From NCBI GenBank assembly GCA_002425415.1, contig DIMG01000015.1, positions 1 to 41,493 of the forward strand: a DNA stretch of 41,493 nucleotides, in the 5' to 3' direction. The stretch comes from Micavibrio sp. UBA5572. Its GTDB lineage: Bacteria; Pseudomonadota; Alphaproteobacteria; Micavibrionales; Micavibrionaceae. Below the pieces are notes generated by a model that saw only the letters and a program-made list of their open reading frames with translations, did not search any database and was not told the DNA's origin. Shown here piece after piece: positions 1 to 8,281 of this stretch (position 1 is the first letter of the stretch; the number at the start of each line of letters is the position of its first letter). The translations under genes were made by a program, and so were the position numbers.

Positions 1-28
1 AGATTATCCTAGAAATTGTAAACGCCAT
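1..28 (-). CDS. 5' end of a gene running off the left edge
   Basis: Reading leftward from 28 there is an ATG followed by nine open codons (MAFTISRII) up to the window edge. A strong Shine-Dalgarno, GGAGG (complement of 37-41), lies 8 bases upstream, and a second purine-rich stretch AAGGAGG lies just before it. The ribosome site is the main evidence. The fragment is too short to identify a family, and in-frame TTG and GTG codons just upstream could also be the start. Confidence 0.4.
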
Positions 29-112
29 ACTCAACACCTCCGTGTTTCCTCCTTATGCATGGCATAACAGGGAAAAACATTCAAGGTGGGATGGCAATGG
101 GAGGGTTTTTCT

Positions 113-150
113 GGATTGCCGCGTTGCCTGAAGGTTTCTCGCAATGACGG
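113..150. repeat. REP-like element, GGATTGCC...GCAATGACGG type
   Basis: The segment begins GGATTGCC and ends GCAATGACGG, the same borders as the element at 38081-38110, with a different interior. The borders are partly self-complementary (ATTGC/GCAAT). Such intergenic palindromes are common in Alphaproteobacteria, and both copies here are outside recognised genes. The function is unknown. Confidence 0.55.
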
Positions 151-219
151 AAAGCTTCGTGTGACTTTCTTAATTTTTCTCCGGATTCTTCTCCGGTTTT
201 GATCGTCGGGTGTCTTTTC

Positions 220-247
220 TTGACAGAATGGATTGGAAACTGATAAA
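220..247 (+). promoter_or_regulatory. possible sigma-70 promoter
   Basis: A perfect -35 TTGACA (220-225) is followed after 16 bases by GATAAA (242-247), a weak -10. It would drive transcription toward the small ORF at 289 and then the SCO1 gene. The -10 is imperfect; a better TATAAT at 272-277 has no good -35 at normal spacing. Confidence 0.35.
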
Positions 248-288
248 TATGGGTAAATATTTTCATATAAATATAATGGAGTGTTCAA

Positions 289-534
289 TTGGGTCTTTGT
301 ACATTGTGGTCGGGTGTTGCGACTTTATCAAAACCTTTAATTCTTGTTGCTGCTTTGGTTGCGTCCATTCCGGTTTCAGATACGGGTGGATCTCATTTGA
401 AAGGCACATTTCCTAGTGGAGTTGGCTTTGGTACACCACCCAAGCAAGATATCCAAAGTGAAGCATGTAAGGAAAATGCTAGGTCTTTGGCGTGCGCGTT
501 ACCAGTTAATGGTTTTATTTTCTTTCCTTCCTGA
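289..534 (+). CDS. hypothetical small, possibly exported protein
   Basis: An 81-residue frame starts at TTG 289 with GGAG about 8 bases upstream. Residues 15-29 form a hydrophobic stretch rich in Leu, Val and Ala, resembling a signal peptide or single membrane segment. The rest is polar with Gly, Pro and two Cys residues. I recognise no family. It points in the same direction as the SCO1 gene, 57 bases upstream of it. A competing frame from ATG 275 is less convincing because it is Cys-rich and shapeless. The region from 31 to 288 otherwise holds no supported gene. Confidence 0.3.
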   Translation: MGLCTLWSGVATLSKPLILVAALVASIPVSDTGGSHLKGTFPSGVGFGTPPKQDIQSEACKENARSLACALPVNGFIFFPS

Positions 535-591
535 AATTTGAAATGATGATAAGTGCGTGACAAAGTTTTTGGCTGGTCTTATGCTCAGGTT

Positions 592-1227
592 ATGAATTTT
601 AAACATCGTCTTCAACGTTTCTTTGTTCTTGCTGCTCTGGGGCTTGTTTTTGGGGCTTTGATCGGGTATTGGTCATCCCGCAACGATGCGCCTGACAGTC
701 GGTCGGAAAAATCCATGCTGGTTGCGACCTCGATCGGTGGGGCTTTTTCTCTTGTCGATCAGGATGGTATAGCCCGCAGTGAAAAAGATTATGCAGGGAA
801 ATATTTGCTGATTTATTTCGGGTTTACTTATTGTCCGGCGATTTGTCCGACCGAGCTTTCCAAGATTACAGAAGCCTATCTGTCTCTTCCAGAGGCGTTT
901 CAAGAACAGGTTCAGCCAATTTTTGTGACGATTGACCCCGAGCGTGATACACCTGACGTTCTAAAAGGTTATGTCGGTTTGTTTATGCCTCAATTGGTGG
1001 GGTTGACCGGAACGATTGAGCAAATCGAAGAGGTTAAAAAGTCTTTCAAGGTTTATGCTGCCAAAGTTCCTGATGAAGGCGGGGGGGCAGAGGATTATAC
1101 GATGGATCATACTTCGTTGATCTATCTTTTCGATCCTGAAGGACATGTTGTGGCGATGTTCAAAACTGCCGATACATCCGATGATATTCAATTTCGGTTG
1201 ATTGGTCTTTTGAAGGGTTCGTCTTAA
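592..1227 (+). CDS. SCO1/SenC/PrrC-type copper chaperone
   Basis: This 211-residue thioredoxin-fold protein of the SCO1/SenC family is membrane-anchored. The family delivers copper to, or keeps reduced, the CuA or CuB sites of haem-copper oxidases on the periplasmic side. Residues 9-26 are one N-terminal membrane helix. The metal-binding motif is Cys81-Pro-Ala-Ile-Cys85 in FGFTYCPAIC, and the third ligand is His173 in MDHTSLIYLF. I chose ATG 592 because the membrane anchor then starts at residue 9, as is usual. A GTG at 553 would add 13 residues of no family likeness. The stop overlaps the panC stop by 4 bases, tail to tail. The cbb3 cluster about 10 kb away is a plausible client, but this is inferred. 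Confidence 0.88.
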   Translation: MNFKHRLQRFFVLAALGLVFGALIGYWSSRNDAPDSRSEKSMLVATSIGGAFSLVDQDGIARSEKDYAGKYLLIYFGFTYCPAICPTELSKITEAYLSLPEAFQEQVQPIFVTIDPERDTPDVLKGYVGLFMPQLVGLTGTIEQIEEVKKSFKVYAAKVPDEGGGAEDYTMDHTSLIYLFDPEGHVVAMFKTADTSDDIQFRLIGLLKGSS

Positions 1228-2063
1228 CCTTCCATATTATCAATCAGGCGGGTTTGCCCCAGCCATGCTGCGGCTAAAACTCTGAGATGCTGCGTATTTT
1301 TATCCGGCGGAACAAGTGTTTGTGCGTCACGAATTGTGCAGTAATCCACTTTGTCAAAGCCGATGCTTAATAATTTTTGCTGCGCTTTTTCTTCGATTGT
1401 TGCGATGGGAAGTCCTGATTTTATGTCATTTGCCATAGAGATTAGAATTTTATTCAGTTGATTGGCGATGGCTCTTTCTTCTTGGGACAGATAGGCGTTG
1501 CGCGAGGACAGGGCAAGGCCGCTGTCTTCCCGTATGATCGGCACGCCGATAATTTCGGTAGGAATTGCGAGGTCGCTTGTCATGTGTTTGACGACTTGTA
1601 ATTGCTGGTAATCTTTTTCGCCAAAGAATGCTTTTTGTGCGCCGACCAGTAGTAAAAGACGCGCCACAACAGTTGCAACGCCTGCGAAGAAATGGGGGCG
1701 GAATTCACCTTCCAGCGGTTTTGAAATTTCGCCAACGGAGACGGTTGTTTGAAAATTTGCGGGATACATGGTTTCGACTTCGGGAGCAAAAATGGCATGA
1801 ACGCCAATGCTTTTTAAAAGTTCTGCGTCTTTTTCCAGAGTGCGCGGGTAACGGTCAAAATCTTCGTGGGGGGCAAATTGTTTAGGATTCACAAAAATAC
1901 TCACGATACATTCATCGCATTGTGACAGGGCTTTTTGTGCCAAGGTGAGGTGGCCTTCGTGGAGAGCTCCCATGGTTGGAACGAAGCCAAGCGTTTTGTT
2001 TTGTGCAGCAAGTTTTGCAGCATAAATGCGTAAGTCTTGGGGGGTTTTAAAAATATCAGGCAT
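1224..2063 (-). CDS. panC: pantothenate synthetase
   Basis: PanC joins pantoate and beta-alanine using ATP, via a pantoyl-adenylate, in the last step of pantothenate (coenzyme A precursor) synthesis in the cytoplasm. The 279-residue length is normal. The nucleotidyltransferase signature is MGALHEGH at residues 31-38. The family blocks FVNPKQF, FFGEKDYQQL and REDSGLALSSRNAYLS follow in order. The start ATG at 2063 has a strong AGGAGG site upstream. It overlaps the end of the upstream thioesterase gene by 8 bases, so the two are probably translated together. No panB or panD is in the window. Confidence 0.97.
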   Translation of the reverse strand: MPDIFKTPQDLRIYAAKLAAQNKTLGFVPTMGALHEGHLTLAQKALSQCDECIVSIFVNPKQFAPHEDFDRYPRTLEKDAELLKSIGVHAIFAPEVETMYPANFQTTVSVGEISKPLEGEFRPHFFAGVATVVARLLLLVGAQKAFFGEKDYQQLQVVKHMTSDLAIPTEIIGVPIIREDSGLALSSRNAYLSQEERAIANQLNKILISMANDIKSGLPIATIEEKAQQKLLSIGFDKVDYCTIRDAQTLVPPDKNTQHLRVLAAAWLGQTRLIDNMEG

Positions 2064-2598
2064 TTTTTGTGACCTCCTTCAGTGTGGTTTCTGCTTTTTG
2101 CCAATCAATGATATGGGCGGGAAGTTCTGGGGATGTTCCATCATAGCCGATCAAATGCAGCAAATCTGCGGTCGGGATGGTTGTTTTGCTGCGCTGGTCA
2201 AAAAAACACCCTTTGACGAGTCCAATGGCGGCGACCTTGCCGTTTTTTAAAAACCGTTGCTCAATATAGACCCATTTTTTATCCCAGCCCAATATTTGCG
2301 TGCGCAGCTTATATTTTTGGAATGGGTCAAGAGACAAGCGGTAGCGCAATTTGCAAGAGGCCAGAATCGGAACGGATTTTTGTTTGAGCATCATTTTGAG
2401 CAAGCCGGAGCGCAAAATCAGGTCAAGGCGGCCTAAATCCATGATTGTGAGGTAGCGGCCATTATTCATGTGCATGTTGAAATCAAGATCATTGGGCAAA
2501 ACACGCAGGTTTAAGTCTGCGGGAGCCAGTATATCGGCTATTCTTGGCTTGAAATAACTGGATAGCCAGACCCATAGGACGCGCAAAAGAAGATTCAT
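2056..2598 (-). CDS. hot-dog fold thioesterase (4HBT/THEM6-like)
   Basis: The 180-residue protein is a member of the 4-hydroxybenzoyl-CoA thioesterase superfamily, closest in look to the THEM6/YbgC-like acyl-CoA thioesterases. The signature region DLDFNMHMNNGRYLTIMD carries the Asp/Asn and His-Met-Asn-Asn-Gly pattern of the active-site loop near residues 38-55. A hydrophobic N-terminus (residues 1-15) may touch the membrane. It is the first gene of a two-gene unit with panC (8-base overlap), and the nearby SCP2 and acyl-CoA dehydrogenase genes also fit fatty-acyl or CoA metabolism. The substrate cannot be read from the sequence. The Shine-Dalgarno is weak. Confidence 0.8.
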   Translation of the reverse strand: MNLLLRVLWVWLSSYFKPRIADILAPADLNLRVLPNDLDFNMHMNNGRYLTIMDLGRLDLILRSGLLKMMLKQKSVPILASCKLRYRLSLDPFQKYKLRTQILGWDKKWVYIEQRFLKNGKVAAIGLVKGCFFDQRSKTTIPTADLLHLIGYDGTSPELPAHIIDWQKAETTLKEVTKNA

Positions 2599-2632
2599 GC
2601 GATGAATCTAGATAGTTTTGCGCTGAATGCAA

Positions 2633-2935
2633 TCAGGATTCGAGAAGGGCGTTTAATTTCATGGCTAGTTTCAGGTTTCCACGGACTTTGAGTTTACGCA
2701 TCAAAAAAGCCACGTTGGGGTCTTGAGTCCCATCCAGAATGGCATTTAACGTATCAGTCGAGGTTTCGAGTGTGACATCCGCCTCTTTGTCTTCGGTTGA
2801 GAGTTCTGGCGGCGATTGGTTTCCGTCAATGTGAATGAATTCGTTATTGCCCAGATCAAACAGGACAGTGGCATCAAAGCCTTTGGCATAAATCATTTTT
2901 TGGCGGATTTTTGAAATGATGGTGTCGAGAGTCAT
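2633..2935 (-). CDS. SCP2 sterol-carrier domain protein
   Basis: A single-domain 100-residue protein of the SCP2 family, which makes a small hydrophobic tunnel for lipids or acyl-CoA. The family pattern is visible: ATVLFDLG near residues 22-29, a DVTLETSTDTLNAILDGTQDP block at about 53-73, then VAFLMRKLKVRGNLKLAMKLNALL at the C-terminus, which matches the conserved GxxxxGKLKVxGDxxxAMKL-like end. ATG 2935 has AAGGAAA upstream. It is read in the same direction as the thioesterase and panC, with 34 bases between them, so may belong to the same unit. The ligand is unknown. Confidence 0.85.
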   Translation of the reverse strand: MTLDTIISKIRQKMIYAKGFDATVLFDLGNNEFIHIDGNQSPPELSTEDKEADVTLETSTDTLNAILDGTQDPNVAFLMRKLKVRGNLKLAMKLNALLES

Positions 2936-3002
2936 GAATTTTCCTTGTTCTTGAAAAAGAATAACACGGGAATGGTTATTTTTTTACAAATTCTGATTTT
3001 TA

Positions 3003-3033
3003 TTGACATAAGAAATTTGTGGTGTTTTATAAG
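3003..3033 (+). promoter_or_regulatory. sigma-70-like promoter of the interrupted small gene
   Basis: A perfect TTGACA (3003-3008) is followed by TTTATA after 17 bases (3026-3031) or TATAAG after 19 bases (3028-3033). Transcription would start near 3040, upstream of GGGAG (3057-3061) and ATG 3070. This supports 3070 as the gene start, because a GTG at 3019 would lie inside the promoter. Confidence 0.55.
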
Positions 3034-3069
3034 GGTAGAGACTATAAAATAAGATGCGGGAGTCAGTTT

Positions 3070-3501
3070 ATGTTTGTAGATCCTTTGTTAGTTCAATTTT
3101 GGCGTGTTCAAGATGATCCAAGCGAGGTGAATGAAAAGCTTTTGAATGATTTTGTACGCTCTATGACACGTGCTGGTTTTGTTGTGGGTAATGGATCAGG
3201 GGGAACTATTTATACCCGCGTGTCCTAAGACGACCGCATTGTTGAAAAGGCGATGTTGACGTTATCCGATTCTTTGCAGGGGATTCTTCCAACCGATAGG
3301 GTGACGATTACCAGAGAAAGTTGCCATCCCAATGATCGTCCTTTGGATAACAGATTACCCTTTCCGACAGTGGATGTTTTGAAAATGCTCACAGTTCAGG
3401 ATGTCATTTCTGGCCAACTTGACGTTGGGTATCAGCCTGATTTTGCGGCGCGTTGTGTCAATAGAATATATAGTTTTTTAAGGCGGCAGAGCCCGCAGTA
3501 A
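3070..3501 (+). pseudogene. small gene of unknown family split by one in-frame TAA
   Basis: From ATG 3070 (Shine-Dalgarno GGGAG 8 bases upstream, promoter at 3003) 52 codons are open, then a TAA at 3226-3228. The same frame is open again for 90 codons to TAA at 3499-3501. No frameshift is needed: the second part reads straight on with DDRIVEKAMLTLSDS. Restored, the product would be about 143 residues, with a Trp/Pro/Asp-rich first half and a helical second half. I know no family for it. Either a nonsense mutation killed it, or the first 52 residues and the second part (ATG 3253, 82 residues) are made separately, or a base is wrong. Stop readthrough is possible but the context is not a known strong one. 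Confidence 0.55.
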
Positions 3502-3525
3502 TAGACAGGGAATTTTTCTTCTCTC

Positions 3526-3586
3526 GTCATGGCCTGAATCCTGTAAGGATTCTAAAGGGTAATCCTTCACTGACGTTCAGGATGAC
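3526..3586. repeat. nested palindrome between convergent genes
   Basis: The outer arms GTCAT-gg-CCTGAA (3526-3538) and TTCAGGATGAC (3576-3586) pair apart from a GG bulge. Inside, GAATCCT (3536-3542) and AGGATTC (3546-3552) form a perfect 7-bp hairpin with a 3-base loop. It sits between the ends of the split gene (3501) and the acyl-CoA dehydrogenase (3593). It may serve as a terminator in both directions. The ends GTCAT and ATGACAGG recall common alphaproteobacterial REP elements. Confidence 0.55.
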
Positions 3587-3592
3587 AGGTTT

Positions 3593-5383
3593 TTATGCTG
3601 CGAATTCGCTTTCTGTGATGTCCATGGTTGATGGAGCTCCCGCCATAATCATGCGGAAGCGGCTTTCGATGTCGGGGAGCATTCGTTCCATATAAAAGCG
3701 CGCCGTTTTGATTTTGGATTGGTAGAATTCTGTGCGTCTGTCTGTTGATCCACTTTCGAGTTTTTGCTGCGCTATTTCTGCCATTTGTGCCCACATATAA
3801 CCGACTGCAACCAGTGCAAACAGGCGCAGATAGTCGGTTGAGGCCGCTCCGGCTTCATTCGGGTCTTTGAGGCCTTTCAGGGCAATCTGGATGGAGGATT
3901 GCTGCAGTTTGGCAAAGGCTTTGGCCAGCGGGAAGATGAATTCCTGCATTTTTTCATTGTCTTGGCGTGATTCAATAAAGTCCAGCACCGGATGGAAGAA
4001 CGAGCGCAGCAATCGTCCGTAATTCTGTCCCATTTTACGGCCAACCAGATCAAGCGCCTGAATGCCGTTGGTGCCTTCGTAGATCATGGCGATTCTGGCA
4101 TCGCGTGCGTATTGTTCCACGCCGTATTCGCGAATATAGCCGTGTCCGCCGTGAATCTGGATGGCGTGGTTGGCAACTTCAAAGCCCATATCGGTTTGGT
4201 AGGCTTTGACGATGGGGGTGAGGAGTGCCACAAGATCGTCAGCATCCTGACGTTTCTGAGCATCAGGGTGTTTTTCTGCAATATCCAGATTCATCCCGAC
4301 CCAGTAAGACAAGGCACGCGCGCCTTCACAAAAAGCTTTGGACGTCAGGAGCATTTTGCGTATATCCGGATGGACAATAATCGGGTCTGCCGGTTTGTCC
4401 GGTGCTTTTGTTCCGTCTAATGCCCGCATTTGTAAGCGGTCTTTGGCATAGGCCAGACCATTTTGCCAAGAGACTTCGGCAATGCCCAGACCTTGCATGC
4501 CTACGCCTAAGCGTGCCGCATTCATCATAGTGAACATGGCTTTTAAGCCTTTATGCGGTTCGCCGACCAGCCAGCCGATCGAATTTTCAAAATTCATGAC
4601 GCAGGTGCTTGAGGCTTTAATTCCCATTTTATGTTCGATCGAGCCACAAGTGGCGTGGTTGGCTGTCTGTGTATCGGGCATGAATTTGGGAACGATAAAG
4701 AGGGAAATGCCTTTTGCGCCTTCGGGGGCATCGGGTAATTTGGCCAAAACAAGGTGGATGATGTTTTCTGTTAAATCATGTTCTCCTGCCGAAATGAAAA
4801 TCTTAGTTCCGGTGATTTTGTACGCATTGCCTTCGGTTGGAACGGCTTTTGTACGTATCAGCCCCAAATCTGTTCCGCAATGAGATTCGGTCAGGCACAT
4901 TGTTCCTGACCATTCTCCGGTAATCAGTTTGGGAAGGTAGGTTTGTTTGAGCTCTTCTGCTCCATGAAGGAGCAAGGCTCTGTACGCGCCTTCTGAAAGA
5001 CCCGGGTACATGCCGAATGACATATTAGCCGAACAGATCATTTCCGACATGGCTGTTCCCCATAAATGAGGCATTCCCATTCCTCCATATTTTGGTTCTG
5101 CAGACAGGGCTGTCCAGCCACCTTGGGTGAATGTCTTATAAGCTTCGATAAAGCCTTTCGGGGTGCGTACATTGCCGTTATTAAATGTACAGCCTTCCTC
5201 GTCACCGGATTGGTTGAGCGGAAAAAGCAAATCTTCACAGATTTTAGCCCCTTCTTCGAGAATATTGTCGAGCATATCCGGTGTAGCTTGGTCATAATCC
5301 GGAAGCTCCGAGAGTTGGCCTGCGTTCAAAACATCATGCAGAACGAATTTCATGTTTTCCAAGGGAGCTTTGTAAACAGGCAT
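3593..5383 (-). CDS. acyl-CoA dehydrogenase, DmdC-like with C-terminal domain
   Basis: A 596-residue FAD enzyme that oxidises acyl-CoA to the 2,3-enoyl-CoA. The length and N-terminus (MPVYKAPLENMKFVLHDVL) are those of the long FadE/DmdC branch, which has an added N-terminal segment and a C-terminal helical domain. Seen in order: FAD/substrate loop TMCLTESHCGTDLG near residue 160, the middle beta domain, and the C-terminal GGHGYIREYGVEQYARDAR and AMIYEGTNGIQALDLVGRK blocks, which carry the catalytic-region glutamate. DmdC acts on 3-methylmercaptopropionyl-CoA, but other members take ordinary fatty acyl-CoAs and the sequence does not decide. A small gene lies 26 bases upstream on the same strand. 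Confidence 0.92.
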   Translation of the reverse strand: MPVYKAPLENMKFVLHDVLNAGQLSELPDYDQATPDMLDNILEEGAKICEDLLFPLNQSGDEEGCTFNNGNVRTPKGFIEAYKTFTQGGWTALSAEPKYGGMGMPHLWGTAMSEMICSANMSFGMYPGLSEGAYRALLLHGAEELKQTYLPKLITGEWSGTMCLTESHCGTDLGLIRTKAVPTEGNAYKITGTKIFISAGEHDLTENIIHLVLAKLPDAPEGAKGISLFIVPKFMPDTQTANHATCGSIEHKMGIKASSTCVMNFENSIGWLVGEPHKGLKAMFTMMNAARLGVGMQGLGIAEVSWQNGLAYAKDRLQMRALDGTKAPDKPADPIIVHPDIRKMLLTSKAFCEGARALSYWVGMNLDIAEKHPDAQKRQDADDLVALLTPIVKAYQTDMGFEVANHAIQIHGGHGYIREYGVEQYARDARIAMIYEGTNGIQALDLVGRKMGQNYGRLLRSFFHPVLDFIESRQDNEKMQEFIFPLAKAFAKLQQSSIQIALKGLKDPNEAGAASTDYLRLFALVAVGYMWAQMAEIAQQKLESGSTDRRTEFYQSKIKTARFYMERMLPDIESRFRMIMAGAPSTMDITESEFAA

Positions 5384-5409
5384 CTGGTTGTTATTCCTTT
5401 TCGAAGGGT

Positions 5410-5718
5410 TTAATGCTTGGTGGGCGGTTCGTTGCGCAGGTATCTTAAATGGTCGGAAATTTTATCTGTGTCCATTTGGGCGATAATTTTTCGGGCTTGG
5501 GCGGCTGGTGAGATTTCTTCTTGTTGTTTTTGGCGGATAAGCTCGTTCAACTGGTTCAGGCGTTCTTGCCCGATTGCTTCTCTTGCGTCGCGGGCATTTT
5601 TGTTGGCTTGGTCAATAATGGCTTCGCGGGATGTTTCATGCGACGTCAGCCGACCGGAGGTTTCCGGAAGGGTGGGTGACGGTGGGGATGTCCCTTTTTT
5701 CTTGATCCATTTGAACAT
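5410..5718 (-). CDS. hypothetical protein, charged and helical
   Basis: A 102-residue soluble protein with a short basic N-terminus (MFKWIKKKG), a Pro/Thr/Ser-rich linker to about residue 28, then a long charged helix rich in Arg, Gln, Glu and Ala (about 30-80) that may form a coiled coil. It ends in a polar tail. No family is recognised. It lies 26 bases upstream of the acyl-CoA dehydrogenase on the same strand, so co-transcription is likely, but a functional link is not shown. The opposite strand also has an open frame here; I prefer this one for its operon position and soluble composition. Confidence 0.6.
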   Translation of the reverse strand: MFKWIKKKGTSPPSPTLPETSGRLTSHETSREAIIDQANKNARDAREAIGQERLNQLNELIRQKQQEEISPAAQARKIIAQMDTDKISDHLRYLRNEPPTKH

Positions 5719-5843
5719 TGCTTTATCCAGAATCCCAAATGCAGATGAATAACTGGTAAATAGTATATCCCAAAAGGCTGTTTTTGTCTTGGGTAAACGC
5801 GTATAAATGACAGATACTGAAGAATTAAGTTAAAAGGCAAGGT

Positions 5844-6671
5844 ATGAATTACCGACACATCTATCATGCTGGCAATTTTGCTGATGTTATCAAACATCTG
5901 GTTTTTCGGATGATTTTGTCCCATGTGCAGCAAAAGGATAAAGGTGCGTTTGTTCTGGACGCGTTTGCGGGAGTTGGGCGTTATGATTTATCGGCGGATC
6001 AGGCTTTGCGGACGGGCGAGTATTTTCAAGGTATTGCTCGCGTTATGAGCGAGGCTGTTACCAATGTTGATTTGCAAGACTTCAAGGACTTTGTTGCAGA
6101 AGACTTTGCAAAGGGATTTTATGCGGGGTCTCCGGTTTTGGCGGCAAAAATGCTGCGACTTCAAGACCGTTTGATCGCCAATGAATTGCATCCCGAAGAT
6201 TTTGGATTGTTGCGGCGAAATTTACGTGGGTTTCAAAATGCTGCGGTTACCCATATTGATGCTTATGATGCTATTCGCGGGTCTTTGCCGCCGCAAGAGC
6301 GACGCGGTGTTGTTTTGATTGATCCCCCGTTTGAGAAAAAAGATGAGTTCCAAAGTCTGGTTCGGGAAATGGCGGAATGGAAAAAACGCTGGGCTACGGG
6401 GTGTTATATCCTGTGGTATCCGATCAAAGTGGGGTTGCCAGTTGATGATTTATACGAAGCGGCTGCGGCATTACAAATGAACAGGGCGTGGGTGTGCGAA
6501 TATTTGCTGCGTGATCGTGAGTTACTGGATGGGTTGAACGGGTGTGGCTTGTTGATTTTTAATGCGCCGTTCCAAATTCCGGAGCGGGTTGATGCCCTTT
6601 CGGCAGAGCTAACCGGCTTGATGGGCGGGACGATTCGATCTTTTTATTTGGGAAGTTCTACCAACGCGTAG
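5844..6671 (+). CDS. rlmJ: 23S rRNA (adenine2030-N6)-methyltransferase
   Basis: RlmJ uses S-adenosylmethionine to methylate N6 of A2030 in 23S rRNA. The 275-residue length and N-terminal block MNYRHIYHAGNFADVIKH are diagnostic of the family. SAM-binding motif FVLDAFAGVGRYDL is at residues 36-49, and the catalytic (D/N)PP(F/Y) motif appears as LIDPPFEKKDEF around residue 158. The ATG at 5844 has AAGGCAAGG just upstream. The gene converges with the GT39 gene and overlaps its end by 28 bases. It is divergent from the gene at 5718, with 125 bases between them. Confidence 0.95.
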   Translation: MNYRHIYHAGNFADVIKHLVFRMILSHVQQKDKGAFVLDAFAGVGRYDLSADQALRTGEYFQGIARVMSEAVTNVDLQDFKDFVAEDFAKGFYAGSPVLAAKMLRLQDRLIANELHPEDFGLLRRNLRGFQNAAVTHIDAYDAIRGSLPPQERRGVVLIDPPFEKKDEFQSLVREMAEWKKRWATGCYILWYPIKVGLPVDDLYEAAAALQMNRAWVCEYLLRDRELLDGLNGCGLLIFNAPFQIPERVDALSAELTGLMGGTIRSFYLGSSTNA

Positions 6672-8281
6672 CCGCTGCCAAGTTTATAAGGTTTGGCATA
6701 GAGTGTTTTATATTGCGCGTAATCTTGTGGGTGTTTGGTGCGAAACAATGCCAGTCCGTCGGGGTTGTCTTTGAACCATTGTTGCAGCTGGTCAGGCTGG
6801 ATTTGCTGCACGGGACGGTTTAATCGTGCCAGAAATCCAAATTCTCCGTGGTAGTTTTTGAGGTAGGCAATTGGACGATCCGGCGTTTGGGCATCGATTT
6901 TTTGAAGTTCTTCGGCAATCGGAGTCAAATTATAGTTTTCGAAGAACCCGTCTTTTGCTGCCAATTGGAAGCCGCTCATCATCAGCATCATCGAGATGGA
7001 TACAACGACCAAAGCTCTGATTTTGTTTCCTTTAATCGTTGCGGTTAGAGCAATAATCGTAAGAGCAATGAGGATGGGAGGTAATAGGCTGGTTTTTCCG
7101 AATGCATCTTCCAGATGGATGTCGCCTTCGACAATTGCGCCGATCTGGTTGGCAAAAACCTTCATGATAACGGGGATCAGGGATAAAAAAATTGCTGCAA
7201 TCAAAACTGGCCAGATGTCGCGTTTTCTTGTGGTTTCCGGCGATTTCAAGATGGCGCAGGTGAAATACAGGGCAAGGCAGGGCAAAAGTGGAATCAGGTA
7301 ATGCACTTGTTTTCCGCTAATCAGGCAAAATGCGATCAGGACAGGTGCTCCCCATGCCAGTAGGAAGCGGTTGATCTGGCGGTCATTTATTGTTCGGGAT
7401 TGCCATTGCGCTTTCAGTCCGCGCCATAGCAATGGTGAAGCCAGCCAAGGGAGGGTAAAGAGAGGTAAAAAAGTGAAATACCAATAAAAAGGGCGTTGGT
7501 GGTCAAAGGCTTTGACCATGCGGCCTGCGGTTTGTCCCCAGAAGATCTTGTCGGCAAATTCTTTTCCGCCTTCGATGGCGGCGGGTATTGCCCAGCAAAG
7601 GGCTAAGGCTGCGCCCATCAGGATGCTGGCTGTTATCGGTAGAATAACAGTTTTAAGCGGTTTTTCTTGTGTGGTAAGCCAGAATTTTGTCAGTAATAAA
7701 ATAGTTCCAACATGCAGCAAAATGACAGGGCCTTTGGTGAGAGCTCCTAGACCGACCGCCAAAGATAGTATGGCCAGATGTTTGATTTGTCGTGTTGTCA
7801 GGTAATCCCAAATGGCTGTGATGCCTAAAACGGTGCAGACACCCAGTAACAGATCAAACATAATCAGGTTGGCGTAAATTACAAAGGGTAGGCCGCCCGC
7901 CAAAAGGGCTGTTGCGATTAATGGGGCTTTGTTTTTGGTCGGGAACAAACGTGTGCTAAGACGTGCTGTGACCATCAGAAAGGCAAAGGAGCCAAGATAT
8001 GGCACAACCATGGCTGCGCCTTGGGAGACACCGACTATCGACCATAGAATATTGATGAGCCAGAACAGAATGGGGGGTTTGTGATGATAGGCTTCTCCGT
8101 TGAGGGTCGGGAGAATCCAGTTTCCGGATTGGTGCATTTCCCATGCAACCGTGACGTAGCGTGTTTCGTCAACTGGAAAAAGTGGACGGGCGTATAAAGC
8201 GGCCAGCATCAAGCCAATACAAATCGTTGCCGCAAGCAAAGCCGGACGGGCGTAAGGAGAGTTCAGGATTGTTTTGGTCAT
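6644..8281 (-). CDS. GT39-family (ArnT/PMT-like) lipid-linked glycosyltransferase
   Basis: An integral membrane enzyme of 545 residues with about 11-12 hydrophobic helices. It belongs to the GT-C fold family that includes ArnT and protein O-mannosyltransferases, which move a sugar from an undecaprenyl or dolichyl phosphate to lipid A or protein outside the inner membrane. The first loop carries the conserved acidic pair in FPVDETRY (about residues 35-42), followed by the YHHKPPILFW block. It is the last gene of an operon GT2 (8598-9338), LAB_N protein (8278-8601), GT39, with 4-base overlaps at both junctions. The order fits synthesis of a lipid-linked sugar and its transfer. The acceptor is unknown, so I do not call it arnT. 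Confidence 0.85.
   Translation of the reverse strand: MTKTILNSPYARPALLAATICIGLMLAALYARPLFPVDETRYVTVAWEMHQSGNWILPTLNGEAYHHKPPILFWLINILWSIVGVSQGAAMVVPYLGSFAFLMVTARLSTRLFPTKNKAPLIATALLAGGLPFVIYANLIMFDLLLGVCTVLGITAIWDYLTTRQIKHLAILSLAVGLGALTKGPVILLHVGTILLLTKFWLTTQEKPLKTVILPITASILMGAALALCWAIPAAIEGGKEFADKIFWGQTAGRMVKAFDHQRPFYWYFTFLPLFTLPWLASPLLWRGLKAQWQSRTINDRQINRFLLAWGAPVLIAFCLISGKQVHYLIPLLPCLALYFTCAILKSPETTRKRDIWPVLIAAIFLSLIPVIMKVFANQIGAIVEGDIHLEDAFGKTSLLPPILIALTIIALTATIKGNKIRALVVVSISMMLMMSGFQLAAKDGFFENYNLTPIAEELQKIDAQTPDRPIAYLKNYHGEFGFLARLNRPVQQIQPDQLQQWFKDNPDGLALFRTKHPQDYAQYKTLYAKPYKLGSGYALVELPK

Noticed and set aside
31..288. Open frame of 85 codons on the minus strand
   Set aside because: It translates the REP-like element and has no family likeness or good start; the strong ribosome site at 37-41 belongs to the gene starting at 28.
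551..580. Similarity of GTGACAAAGTTTTT with GTCACAAAGTTTTT at 40316
   Set aside because: Only about 14 bases match, with low complexity and no shared context; probably chance.
553..591. GTG 553 as the start of the SCO1 gene
   Set aside because: The 13 extra residues put charged and aromatic residues before the anchor; ATG 592 gives the normal family N-terminus.
3992..4420. 142-codon plus-strand frame inside the acyl-CoA dehydrogenase
   Set aside because: It is an antisense shadow of a clear family protein.
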